Part shown: positions 16,276 through 24,417 of the stretch, one piece after another
Numbering within the stretch: position 1 is the stretch's first letter
Layout: each line of letters starts with the position of its first letter
NCBI GenBank assembly: GCA_027621355.1
Contig: JAQCBZ010000003.1
Coordinates: forward strand, 1-64,000
Direction: 5' to 3'
From: Bacteroidota bacterium
GTDB lineage: Bacteria; Bacteroidota; Rhodothermia; Balneolales; Balneolaceae
Length of the DNA stretch: 64,000 bases
Translations under genes and position numbers: made by a program
Notes under the pieces: generated by a model
What the model was told of the DNA's origin: nothing
The model's database searches: none
The model's input: the letters and a program-made list of their open reading frames with translations, nothing else

Positions 16276-17333
16276 AGGAAGTGCCATGGATTGCCGTTAC
16301 TCTTGGAGATCCGCTGGGTGTTGGACCAGAAGTAACTCTCAAGGCCCTGAAGGCTGTTATTGAGCAATCGACCTCTGGTGACGCATCGTTCAAAACACCT
16401 GTTGTCATCTATGGCTTGAAGGCTCATTTTGAGCATTATCCTGCAGTGAAGTCCCTCGCTGACACACTCTTTCGTGAGCATTCTATTCAAACCATTCATT
16501 CAGTTGATGAAGTGTTACATCCTGGCGAAGGCGGTTCGAACATAACCTTTTTAGAAGTACCGCAGGCAGCAAGAGCTCCTAATCCTTATAGATTAGCCGG
16601 GATCGCGGCAAAAGCATCCTTAAAAAAAGCGGTGGATGATGTGATAACGTATCCAAATGGATCCCTTATCACAGCACCTATCTCAAAAGAACGATTGGGG
16701 GCTGTAGGATTTGACTATGGAGGGCATACGGAGTATTTGGCTAACAGATTTGAAGTCGATGAGGTCCGGATGATTATGGAAAGTGAGGCTATGAACGTAA
16801 TGTTGCAAACTCTTCACATTCCTTTGGAAGAAGTCAGCCAGGCCTGCAACGCTGACACGTTTACAACAACGTTAAAGCTTTTAGAGAATGACACGCTTGG
16901 GTCATTCTCTGAAGACTCGCATCTCAAAGTCGCTATGTTAGCGCTCAATCCACATGCTGGGGATGGTGGACACATATCATCCTTCGAAAAGGATATTATG
17001 TCTCCGTGGATTAAGGATGCACAAAAAACGAGTTCCGTCGTTCAGATTGAAGGCCCTTTTGCCGCGGATGGTTTTTTTGCGCAGCAACGGATGAACCAAT
17101 ACGATATCATCTGGGCAATGTATCACGATCAAGGGCTCATCCCCTTCAAAATGAATTCAGCTGCAACAGGTGGTATTAATCGGACAGTTGGGCTTCCAAT
17201 TCTTCGAGTTTCACCAGATCACGGCACGGCAGATGATATAGCGGGGCAAGACAAAGCAAATCCTAAGTCAATGATTCGTGCATTTGAGCGATGTCTTTTA
17301 TGGACAATAAATCACAATGGAAGTCAACAGTGA
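16272..17333 (+). CDS. pdxA: 4-hydroxythreonine-4-phosphate dehydrogenase
   Basis: PdxA oxidises 4-phosphohydroxy-L-threonine in the DXP-dependent pathway to pyridoxal phosphate. The 353-residue length is typical. Motifs include AVTLGDPLGVGPEV at the start, TAPISKE, GGHTEYLA with a metal-binding His, LNPHAGDGG and the substrate loop MYHDQGLIPFK. The C-terminus carries RVSPDHGTADDIAGQ. ATG 16272 is followed by the conserved strand at once. The start overlaps the stop of a 9-codon mini-ORF, which suggests translational coupling. Confidence 0.96.
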   Translation: MKEVPWIAVTLGDPLGVGPEVTLKALKAVIEQSTSGDASFKTPVVIYGLKAHFEHYPAVKSLADTLFREHSIQTIHSVDEVLHPGEGGSNITFLEVPQAARAPNPYRLAGIAAKASLKKAVDDVITYPNGSLITAPISKERLGAVGFDYGGHTEYLANRFEVDEVRMIMESEAMNVMLQTLHIPLEEVSQACNADTFTTTLKLLENDTLGSFSEDSHLKVAMLALNPHAGDGGHISSFEKDIMSPWIKDAQKTSSVVQIEGPFAADGFFAQQRMNQYDIIWAMYHDQGLIPFKMNSAATGGINRTVGLPILRVSPDHGTADDIAGQDKANPKSMIRAFERCLLWTINHNGSQQ

Positions 17334-17379
17334 TTCTCGTTTAGAGAATGAGTAATTTCCATGGTTAAATGGAAGATAA

Positions 17380-17403
17380 ATGAATAGAAAAATCAACCGT
17401 TGA
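17380..17403 (+). CDS. Possible 7-residue leader ORF overlapping ftsE start
   Basis: ATG at 17380 follows GGAAG by about 4 nt and encodes MNRKINR. Its TGA stop (17401-17403) overlaps the TTG start of ftsE (17400-17402) as TTGA. The arrangement copies the one ahead of pdxA, but the ribosome binding site is weaker and the ORF very short, so chance cannot be excluded. Confidence 0.25.
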   Translation: MNRKINR

Positions 17404-18098
17404 ATCCTGTTCTAGAGCTCGATCAAGTTTCGCTATCATACCAAGGCAAGCCCGTCTTGGCTGATTGTTCCATGTCACTTCAGACTGGAGATTTTTGTTA
17501 TCTGCTAGGACCCACGGGGTCAGGAAAGAGTTCGATTTTAAAACTATTTTATCGAGCCGTCAAACCCACGAAAGGCGACGTTAAGCTACATGGAGAGACC
17601 ATTCAAACTCTGCCAAATCGCAAAACTCCCTACATTAGACGACAGATAGGTGTGGTATTTCAAGACTTCCAGTTACTTCAAGACCGAAACGTCTTTGAAA
17701 ACATCGCATTTGCCTTGCGGGTAACGGACACGCCATCTTCTAAAATAGAAGATCGTGTAAAGCACCTACTTGATCTTGTCGGACTCTCTCACAAAAAAAA
17801 GGAATCCGTCCATGTTTTATCTGGTGGGGAACAACAAAGAATCTCTATTGCCAGAGCCCTGGCCAATGCTCCAGATGTCTTACTCGCGGATGAACCTACG
17901 GGGAATTTAGATCCAGGTGCGTCGACGACGATCATGGAGTTGCTTCATCAAATTAATCGGGAGCAAAACGTAACCACTTTAATGGTCACCCATGATCACT
18001 CTTTGGTGAAGCGATACCCTGGAAAGAGACTTGAGCTAAAAGATGGGACGCTTTATGACCCAAGTATCACACCAACCCAACGTTTATCAAGTATATAA
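17400..18098 (+). CDS. ftsE: Cell division ATP-binding protein FtsE
   Basis: FtsE is the ATPase of the FtsEX complex, which activates cell-wall hydrolases at the septum. The 232-residue protein has Walker A GPTGSGKSS, a Q-loop FQDFQLL, signature LSGGEQQR and Walker B VLLADEPTGNLDP, and FQDFQLLQDRNVFENIAFAL is FtsE-like. The start is a TTG at 17400 overlapping the stop of a 7-codon ORF. No ftsX or other permease lies beside it. A lipoprotein-release or related export ATPase is the alternative, but sequence features favour FtsE. Confidence 0.85.
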   Translation: MNPVLELDQVSLSYQGKPVLADCSMSLQTGDFCYLLGPTGSGKSSILKLFYRAVKPTKGDVKLHGETIQTLPNRKTPYIRRQIGVVFQDFQLLQDRNVFENIAFALRVTDTPSSKIEDRVKHLLDLVGLSHKKKESVHVLSGGEQQRISIARALANAPDVLLADEPTGNLDPGASTTIMELLHQINREQNVTTLMVTHDHSLVKRYPGKRLELKDGTLYDPSITPTQRLSSI

Positions 18099-18164
18099 CC
18101 GTGCTTTTGTTTAAAAGCGTATAAAGGCTCAAACAGTTAGTAACACTCAATACATCCAAACATT

Positions 18165-18557
18165 ATGTCACAAATTTTCCCAGGTCTTCGTTTTTTTAGT
18201 CGAAAGTTGATCAAACCGCAAGATCTAAATGCTCACGGGACATTATTTGGTGGGGCCGTTTTGGCATGGATTGATGAAGAAGCAGCGATATACTGCATCT
18301 GTCAACTCAACAAGAAGAATATTGTGACTAAATATATGTCCGAAATCAATTTTGTGAGTTCGGCGAAGGTTGGAGATGTCATTGAAATTGGGATGGAAAC
18401 CATTGGATTTGGACGCAGTTCAATCAAGGTGCGATGCGAAGTTCGTCACAAATTCACGAAGCAAACCATCATCAAAATAGATGAGATCGTCTTTGTTCAT
18501 GTCGATGAGAATGGTAAATCAACTCCTCATGGTGTAACGGAGCCAGTGAATGACTAA
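18165..18557 (+). CDS. Hotdog-fold acyl-CoA thioesterase
   Basis: The 130-residue protein matches YciA/BFIT-type acyl-CoA thioesterases: an N-terminal strand, then PQDLNAHGTLFGGAVLAWIDEEAA with the Asn-x-x-Gly and the catalytic Asp of the central helix, followed by INFVSSAKVGDVIE and KVRCEV. These enzymes hydrolyse acyl-CoA to free acid and CoA in the cytoplasm. Chain-length preference cannot be read. The gene overlaps galE by 8 bp, so the pair is translated from one message. Confidence 0.9.
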   Translation: MSQIFPGLRFFSRKLIKPQDLNAHGTLFGGAVLAWIDEEAAIYCICQLNKKNIVTKYMSEINFVSSAKVGDVIEIGMETIGFGRSSIKVRCEVRHKFTKQTIIKIDEIVFVHVDENGKSTPHGVTEPVND

Positions 18558-19587
18558 AAAGGAATCAATCCTAGTTACGGGAGGTGCTGGCTATATTGGC
18601 AGCCATACGGTTTTAGAGTTAATTCAACAAGGATATAACCCTATTGTGGTGGATAACCTGAGTAACAGTTCACTAGAGTCCATCAGGCGTATTGAAGAGT
18701 TAACTTATGCCACCATTCCATTTTATGAACTTGATGTGGCTGATCCAGAGTCACTTCACCCCATTTTTGAAGAACAACCCATAGAGGGAGTGATTCACTT
18801 CGCTGCATTCAAGGCAGTTGGAGAGTCAGTCGAAAAACCATTAGCATACTACCAGAATAACCTAGGAGGGTTATTCTCCCTACTACAAGTCATGGACCAA
18901 CATGACGTTTCTCAATTTGTGTTTAGTTCATCATGTACGGTCTATGGAGATGCTGAAACTGTTCCCATTCCAGAAACAGCACCTGTTAGTGCTGTAAATC
19001 CTTATGGGCAAACCAAACTCATGAGTGAGATCATTCTTCGAGATGTTGCCCAGAGTCGATTAGGATGGTCCATTACGAATCTGCGATATTTTAATCCGGT
19101 GGGTGCCCACCCTTCAGGTCGTATAGGAGAAGATCCTTCTGGCATACCCAACAATTTAATGCCTTACATCACCCAAGTTGCTGTGGGAACAAGACCCTTT
19201 CTTCGAGTCTTTGGAGATACCTATCCAACACATGATGGAACGGGCGTGAGAGATTACATTCACGTCGTAGATCTTGCCAAGGGGCATATTGCAGCCTTAG
19301 AGTACCAAAAAACCAAACCAGGCGTACACACATTCAACCTTGGGACAGGTAAAGGATCTAGTGTATTAGATGTTGTAAATGCCTTCGAGCGAGCGACAGG
19401 CAAACCTATACCCTACGAAATTGTTGAGGCTAGACCAGGCGATGTTGCTGAAGCATATGCTGACACCTCAAAAGCGTCTACAATCTTGCAATGGTCAGCT
19501 GAATTTGGCCTTGATGAGATGTGTCGAGATGCATGGAATTGGCAATCTAAAAACCCACATGGTTATGACGACGACAGGACAGTATAA
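18550..19587 (+). CDS. galE: UDP-glucose 4-epimerase
   Basis: GalE interconverts UDP-glucose and UDP-galactose using tightly bound NAD. The 345-residue protein has the extended SDR pattern: VTGGAGYIGSHTV at the N-terminus, a Ser in FSSSCTVYG and the catalytic Tyr-Lys in YGQTK, then RYFNPVGAHPSGRIGE and DGTGVRDYIHVVDLA, all characteristic of GalE. It overlaps the thioesterase by 8 bp and the HD phosphohydrolase by about 29 bp. It likely feeds surface polysaccharide synthesis. Confidence 0.95.
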   Translation: MTKKESILVTGGAGYIGSHTVLELIQQGYNPIVVDNLSNSSLESIRRIEELTYATIPFYELDVADPESLHPIFEEQPIEGVIHFAAFKAVGESVEKPLAYYQNNLGGLFSLLQVMDQHDVSQFVFSSSCTVYGDAETVPIPETAPVSAVNPYGQTKLMSEIILRDVAQSRLGWSITNLRYFNPVGAHPSGRIGEDPSGIPNNLMPYITQVAVGTRPFLRVFGDTYPTHDGTGVRDYIHVVDLAKGHIAALEYQKTKPGVHTFNLGTGKGSSVLDVVNAFERATGKPIPYEIVEARPGDVAEAYADTSKASTILQWSAEFGLDEMCRDAWNWQSKNPHGYDDDRTV

Positions 19588-20842
19588 ACTGTTTAATGAT
19601 CCTGTACATGGGTTTATCCATATCCCAAAGGGAATTCTTGTCGATTTAATTGACCATCCCTACGTTCAGCGACTACGTAGAATACGACAGCTGGGGCTTG
19701 GCTACTTAGTCTATCCGACCGCAGAACATAGCCGTTTTTCTCACGCTCTTGGGGCCATGGAGTTATGCCAACGAGTCCTTCAAAATATCCGTCAAAAGGG
19801 AACCGATATTAGCGATGAAGAGGTTGAAAGTACACTCATTGCAATCTTACTCCACGACGTAGGTCACGGCCCCCTTTCACACACATTAGAGCACTCATTA
19901 ATTGATCATTTTGATCACGAAATGATGAGTACCAAAATCATGGCGGCTCTAAACGATCATTTTGATGGACGTCTTACAACAGCGATTGCCATTTTTGAAA
20001 ATACCTACCCTAGAACCTTTCTACACCAATTGATTTCATCACAATTGGATATGGATCGACTCGATTACTTGAGACGTGATTCATTTTTCACAGGGGTTTC
20101 GGAGGGAGCCATTGGTGTGCCTCGTATTATTGAAACCCTTCGCGTTCACAACGAACAGCTGGTCTTGGAGAAGAAAGGGATATACAGCGTAGAGAACTTC
20201 ATTTTATCTCGGCGATTTATGTACCTACAAGTGTATCTACATAAGACGGTTCTCGCAGCCGATGCCCACATACGCGGGATTCTTCGACGCGTAAAAGAAC
20301 TCTATGAGCTAGGTCAACCACCCTCTGTCCCCTCTCCTGGCCTCTCGTACTTTTTGAGTCATGCTACCGCTGCTGAGAAAGGAATTAGTGACGAGATGAT
20401 GGCGCAATACACCTCCATGGATGACCATGATCTCTATGCGTGCCTCAAAGCATGGCAGCATAGTGACGATGCTCTTCTTCGTGTTTTGTCTCAGCGCTTT
20501 TTAACTCGAAAACTACTTCGCACGACATTCCTCGATCATCCAGCAAGCGATACGATGATGGACGCTTTGGAGTCACCCACCAGTTCGATACTTAAAGAGT
20601 GGGGCATCCCTAACGATACAGTAGACGTAGCACCCCCATCCTATGTGCTTCATAGAGACATGTCGACCACAGAGGCCTATCATCATCGGGGTCAAGATAT
20701 TATGGTTTTGCAAGAAAACGGTGAGATTGAAGAGTTTTCTAAGGCCTCGGATGCACAACATATCGCTGCCCTCTCACAGCCAATACGAAGACCCTATGTA
20801 GTTCATCCAAAAGAGATTCAGATCGACGACTTTCTATCATAA
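19559..20842 (+). CDS. HD-domain phosphohydrolase (dGTPase/SAMHD1-like)
   Basis: This 427-residue protein begins MVMTTTGQYKLFNDPVHG and has the metal-binding HD pattern: RFSHALG (first His), LLHDVGHGPLSH (His-Asp) and LDMDRLDYLRRDSF (last Asp), as in SAMHD1-type dNTPases and related HD phosphohydrolases. Substrate unconfirmed. A longer open frame begins at 19379, but its first 60 residues lie inside galE and lack family similarity. ATG 19559 (or 19565) overlaps the galE stop by about 29 bp. Its end overlaps convergent folA by 25 bp. Confidence 0.88.
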   Translation: MVMTTTGQYKLFNDPVHGFIHIPKGILVDLIDHPYVQRLRRIRQLGLGYLVYPTAEHSRFSHALGAMELCQRVLQNIRQKGTDISDEEVESTLIAILLHDVGHGPLSHTLEHSLIDHFDHEMMSTKIMAALNDHFDGRLTTAIAIFENTYPRTFLHQLISSQLDMDRLDYLRRDSFFTGVSEGAIGVPRIIETLRVHNEQLVLEKKGIYSVENFILSRRFMYLQVYLHKTVLAADAHIRGILRRVKELYELGQPPSVPSPGLSYFLSHATAAEKGISDEMMAQYTSMDDHDLYACLKAWQHSDDALLRVLSQRFLTRKLLRTTFLDHPASDTMMDALESPTSSILKEWGIPNDTVDVAPPSYVLHRDMSTTEAYHHRGQDIMVLQENGEIEEFSKASDAQHIAALSQPIRRPYVVHPKEIQIDDFLS

Positions 20843-21318
20843 ACTTTGTAGATCACCTCGTTCCCCGGCGTTATAGAGGTGCATTCCCAGACAGTATTAA
20901 TCTCATCGCGATATTCTGGGAAGGTGGTATCCCCCTCATAAGGTTCAAGGACCTCCGTGATATAGAGTCGATCTGCAATCGTGAGACCCTCCTCATAGAT
21001 CCGTCGTCCCCCTATCAGGAATAGATCCGTGGATTGCTCCTTAGCGTAGGCTTTTGCAGCATGGAGAGCTTCCTCAAGTGTGGCATAAACGTCGGTTTGA
21101 GTCTCTTGCGAGGATAAGGTCGAACTAACGACAATATTCTTTCGGCCAGGCAATGGCTTCCCACCAATATCCGAAAAGACGTTTCTACCCATAATGATGG
21201 GAGCTCCCATGGTCGTTTTCTTAAAAAATGCTAGGTCTTCTTTGATTCGCCAAGGCAAACCACCTTTGTGACCTATGACCAAATTCGGATCATGTGCAAC
21301 AATTAGGCACACTCTCAT
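20818..21318 (-). CDS. folA: Dihydrofolate reductase
   Basis: The 166-residue enzyme reduces dihydrofolate to tetrahydrofolate. It shows IVAHDPNLVIGHKGGLPWRIKEDLAFFK (in pieces: NADPH/substrate segment with Trp and Asp/Glu), PIIMGRNVF and FLIGGRRIYEEGL. It overlaps thyA by 4 bp (ATGA), so the two are coupled: ThyA produces dihydrofolate that FolA recycles. The 3' end overlaps the convergent HD gene. Confidence 0.95.
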   Translation of the reverse strand: MRVCLIVAHDPNLVIGHKGGLPWRIKEDLAFFKKTTMGAPIIMGRNVFSDIGGKPLPGRKNIVVSSTLSSQETQTDVYATLEEALHAAKAYAKEQSTDLFLIGGRRIYEEGLTIADRLYITEVLEPYEGDTTFPEYRDEINTVWECTSITPGNEVIYKVYDRKSSI

Positions 21319-22169
21319 ACAGCAACCTCAAATCGAATCACTGGATCTGGATCATACCCATCAAGGGTGAAATCATCGAAGTTGAGTTGATCTACAGGCT
21401 TTTGAGCAATGGTGAGAGAGGGTAAGGGCTTAGGTGTCCTTGTCAGTTGTTCTTTTAATCCGTCAATGTGGTTGACATAGATGTGTGCATCAACAATCGT
21501 ATGGGCAAACGTGCCAGGTTCCAGGCCTGTTTCTTGGGCGATTGCCATGGTTAATGCAGCGTAGCAGGCCAAATTAAATGGAATGCCCAAGGCAATATCT
21601 CCAGAGCGCTGCGTAAGATGGCAATGAAGTTTACCCCCAGACACATTAAAAATGTACATGATATGACAGGGAGGTAGGGCCATTTCGTGCATGAGTCCGG
21701 GATGCCAGGTATTTACAACCATCCTACGACTATTTGGATTGCTTTTGATCATTTCAATGACACGCTGAACTTGATCCACTTCGTCATAACGCCAAGAGAC
21801 CTCATCGCGAGATTCACCTTGAGGAATATATGCTTGGTCTGAACTGCCCACCTTTAAACTAGGGTATCGTCGCCAAAGTACAGGGTATATAGGTCCTACA
21901 TAACCGTTTTCTTGTGCCCACGCATCCCAAATATGAACGTCTTGGTCGTCTCGCAACCATCGCACATGATCATCTCCCCGTAGATACCATAGTAGCTCAT
22001 AAATCACAGAGCGAAAAAACACTTTCTTTGTGGTTAACAACGGAAAGCCCTCTGATAGATCTACACGATAAAACTCCGCAAAATTCGAAATGGTATCGGT
22101 CCCTGTGCGATTCTCTTTTAGAACTCCATTGTCGAGAACTCGCTGAACGAGATCATGGTATACTTGCAT
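21315..22169 (-). CDS. thyA: Thymidylate synthase
   Basis: ThyA methylates dUMP to dTMP using methylenetetrahydrofolate. The 284-residue protein carries the catalytic Cys in ALPPCHIMYIF, RRMVVNTWHP upstream, LTQRSGDIALGIPFNLACYA after it and the C-terminal AHIYVNHIDGL. ATG 22169 begins MQVYHDLVQRVLDNG, the normal start. It is the first gene of the thyA-folA pair and is followed by folA with an ATGA overlap. Length is within the ThyA range. Confidence 0.97.
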   Translation of the reverse strand: MQVYHDLVQRVLDNGVLKENRTGTDTISNFAEFYRVDLSEGFPLLTTKKVFFRSVIYELLWYLRGDDHVRWLRDDQDVHIWDAWAQENGYVGPIYPVLWRRYPSLKVGSSDQAYIPQGESRDEVSWRYDEVDQVQRVIEMIKSNPNSRRMVVNTWHPGLMHEMALPPCHIMYIFNVSGGKLHCHLTQRSGDIALGIPFNLACYAALTMAIAQETGLEPGTFAHTIVDAHIYVNHIDGLKEQLTRTPKPLPSLTIAQKPVDQLNFDDFTLDGYDPDPVIRFEVAV

Positions 22170-22205
22170 ATGAACTAATTCTTGATCGTTTACTGTGATG
22201 AATCG

Positions 22206-23585
22206 TTAAGAAATGAGCCCTCTGAGAAGGAACATAGCGATGGAAAAATAGATAATGATGCCGGTTACATCTACAAGTGTTGCCACAAACGGAGCTGATG
22301 TTACGGCAGGATCTAAACCCACCTTTGACATAATAAAAGGGAGCATTGACCCAGAAAGGTTCCCAAAAAGAATCACTCCAAATAGGCTACATCCAACGGT
22401 CAGTGCTTGCATAAAAGAAAGGCCTATCTCTCCTGGCTGAAGCTCGATCCAAGCATAAGTGATACCAAACCCCATCAAGCCAACCATGACGCCCAATATA
22501 GCCCCTGAAAGTAATTCTCTGGTGAATACACGCTTCCAGTCGATCAATGTGATATCATCTGTTGAGAGTGCGCGAATAATCAAGGTGGCGGCTTGAGATC
22601 CAGAATTCCCCCCACTTGAGATGATCATAGGAATAAAAAAAGCGAGCATAGCCGCGGCAGCCAACATAGAATTGTATGCGGCCATCGCTGTCACCGTGAG
22701 CATTTGCCCCAAAAAAAGAATAAGAAGCCATCCAATACGTTTGCGGACCATCATGAAGATGGACGTCTCGGAGTAAACTCGTTCCAGTGCATTCATACCC
22801 GCCATTAATTGCATATCCTCGGTCGTCTCCTCTTCCGCAACATCTATAATATCATCAACGGTTACGATTCCTACGAGAATACCGTCAGAATCAACCACTG
22901 GAAGAGCAATTCGATCATACTTGCTAAACATCCTTACAGCCTCCTCTTGATCTTCAAACGCACTCAAGGCAGTGAATTGATGGTCCATCAATTCTTCGAT
23001 CACTTGAGTTGGATTTGAGAGAATGAATTGATTAATCCGAAGATCATCGATTAATCGTTCCTGCTCATCTACGACATAGATCACATTCACGGTTTCTGCA
23101 GAGTGACCATATTGACGAATGTGTTCTAAGCTTCGCTCTACAGTCCAATCTTTTTTAATGCGGACATAATTGGTGGTCATCAAACGACCCACACTCTCTT
23201 CAGGGTAGCCCAACAGTTTTTTCACCTCAACCTGATCCTCTAAGGACATACTGTTGAGGACACGTTGTGTTAGATGGCCTGGTAGCTCCTCTAGCAAGGC
23301 AACTCGATCATCAGGCTCAAGATTACTCATCACATCAGCCATTTGCCTTTTGGAGAACACTTCGAGCAACTCCTGACCATACGTGCTTGGCAGATAGGCA
23401 AAGACTTCAGAGGCTTGTGTTTTTTTGATTAATCGAAACACAACAACTGCAGTTGATGGGTCAATATCCTCGAGTAATTCGGCTAAATCAACGGAAGGGA
23501 CATCGGACAGCGCCTCTTTGAGTGAAACCCAGTCCTTCTGGTCGATAAGTTCCGCGAATTCAGGTTTTAAAAGGTGAGCAATCAT
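22206..23585 (-). CDS. mgtE: Magnesium transporter MgtE
   Basis: MgtE is a Mg2+-gated Mg2+ channel. The 459-residue protein has the MgtE N domain (helical repeats, about 1-130), two CBS domains (about 135-255), a connecting helix with GMNALE and five C-terminal membrane helices with the family motif GGNSGSQAATLI. ATG 23585 is preceded by a near-perfect palindrome at 23595-23612 rather than a good SD. No M-box riboswitch is visible in the 38-bp gap. Confidence 0.95.
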   Translation of the reverse strand: MIAHLLKPEFAELIDQKDWVSLKEALSDVPSVDLAELLEDIDPSTAVVVFRLIKKTQASEVFAYLPSTYGQELLEVFSKRQMADVMSNLEPDDRVALLEELPGHLTQRVLNSMSLEDQVEVKKLLGYPEESVGRLMTTNYVRIKKDWTVERSLEHIRQYGHSAETVNVIYVVDEQERLIDDLRINQFILSNPTQVIEELMDHQFTALSAFEDQEEAVRMFSKYDRIALPVVDSDGILVGIVTVDDIIDVAEEETTEDMQLMAGMNALERVYSETSIFMMVRKRIGWLLILFLGQMLTVTAMAAYNSMLAAAAMLAFFIPMIISSGGNSGSQAATLIIRALSTDDITLIDWKRVFTRELLSGAILGVMVGLMGFGITYAWIELQPGEIGLSFMQALTVGCSLFGVILFGNLSGSMLPFIMSKVGLDPAVTSAPFVATLVDVTGIIIYFSIAMFLLRGLIS

Positions 23586-23594
23586 GGAGGTCTG

Positions 23595-23612
23595 GCAACA
23601 AAGATTTGTTGC
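23595..23612. repeat. Perfect inverted repeat between rnc and mgtE
   Basis: GCAACAAA and TTTGTTGC flank a 2-bp centre, an 8-bp perfect palindrome ending about 9 bp before the mgtE start codon. No T-run follows on the minus strand, so it does not look like a normal terminator. It could be an operator or an RNA hairpin near the mgtE start. Confidence 0.55.
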
Positions 23613-23623
23613 AAGATACTAAA

Positions 23624-24415
23624 TCAAACAGACTGATTTAGATGTTGAAGAGCAACCTTTGCAGCATGTTGTTCCGCTTGTTTTAGCCGACTTCCCTTGC
23701 CTTCGCCCAACAAATTATGATTCACAGTCACAGAGACAGTAAATGTCTTTTTATGACCTGGGCCCTGCTCTTTGAGTATTTCGTAGACCGGTTGCTCCCA
23801 CTTCTTGGCTTGGCAATATTCAAGCAACATCGATTTATAATTATCAATCTTTGTAGAAACCTCGTCAAAGTGTATTTCTTCATCGAGAAGTGAGGTAATG
23901 ATGGCTTTGACCCGATCATATCCATACGTCAAATACAATCCTCCAATTAGAGATTCAAACAAATCAGCTAAGACACTTCTAGACTCTCGAACGGAAGCAT
24001 CTTGAGTGCGCTCACCAAATTGGATGGCCTCGATCAACTGAATCGATTCAGCAAGGGTAGCTAACGTCTCTTTTTTTACAAGTTTTGATCGAAATTTGGT
24101 CAGAAATCCTTCGTTTTCCTTAGGATAACGTTCAAATAGAAGATCTGCTACCACTAGATCTAGCACCGCATCCCCTAGAAACTCATAGCGCTCATAGGTG
24201 TCGTAGGATTCAACATTTGATGACTCTTTGGTGGATCGGTGACGAAGGACTTTTTCAAAGAGTGATTCAGGCTGAAGAGATACCCCGAGTCTTTTCTCTA
24301 GAGCTCTCCACTGGGATTTTGACTCTGAGGTGATAGTAGCTACACGATCAGTCGAAAGATGATGAGTAGTTTTGGACGTTGGGGCTTTCTTAAAGAGTCT
24401 TGACCATAGCCCCAT
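23624..24415 (-). CDS. rnc: Ribonuclease III
   Basis: RNase III cuts double-stranded RNA in rRNA and mRNA maturation. The 263-residue protein has an N-terminal extension of about 30 residues, then the RNase III signature ERYEFLGDAVLDLVV with the catalytic acidic residues, a helical ARDVLADLFESLIGG-type segment (SVLADLFESLIGG) and a C-terminal double-stranded RNA binding domain starting near YKSMLLEYCQ. Start ATG 24415 is 3 nt from the fabF stop. The fabF-rnc adjacency is a common bacterial arrangement. Confidence 0.96.
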   Translation of the reverse strand: MGLWSRLFKKAPTSKTTHHLSTDRVATITSESKSQWRALEKRLGVSLQPESLFEKVLRHRSTKESSNVESYDTYERYEFLGDAVLDLVVADLLFERYPKENEGFLTKFRSKLVKKETLATLAESIQLIEAIQFGERTQDASVRESRSVLADLFESLIGGLYLTYGYDRVKAIITSLLDEEIHFDEVSTKIDNYKSMLLEYCQAKKWEQPVYEILKEQGPGHKKTFTVSVTVNHNLLGEGKGSRLKQAEQHAAKVALQHLNQSV

Positions 24416-24417
24416 GG

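Noticed and set aside
18099-18120. Hairpin after ftsE
   Set aside because: A 6-bp stem plus two G-U pairs is visible but no T-run follows, so I do not call a terminator.
19379-19558. N-terminal extension of the HD protein
   Set aside because: The residues lie in galE and do not resemble the family.
22170-23623. A Mg2+ riboswitch (M-box) ahead of mgtE
   Set aside because: The gap before mgtE is only 38 bp, too short for an M-box; only the palindrome is present.
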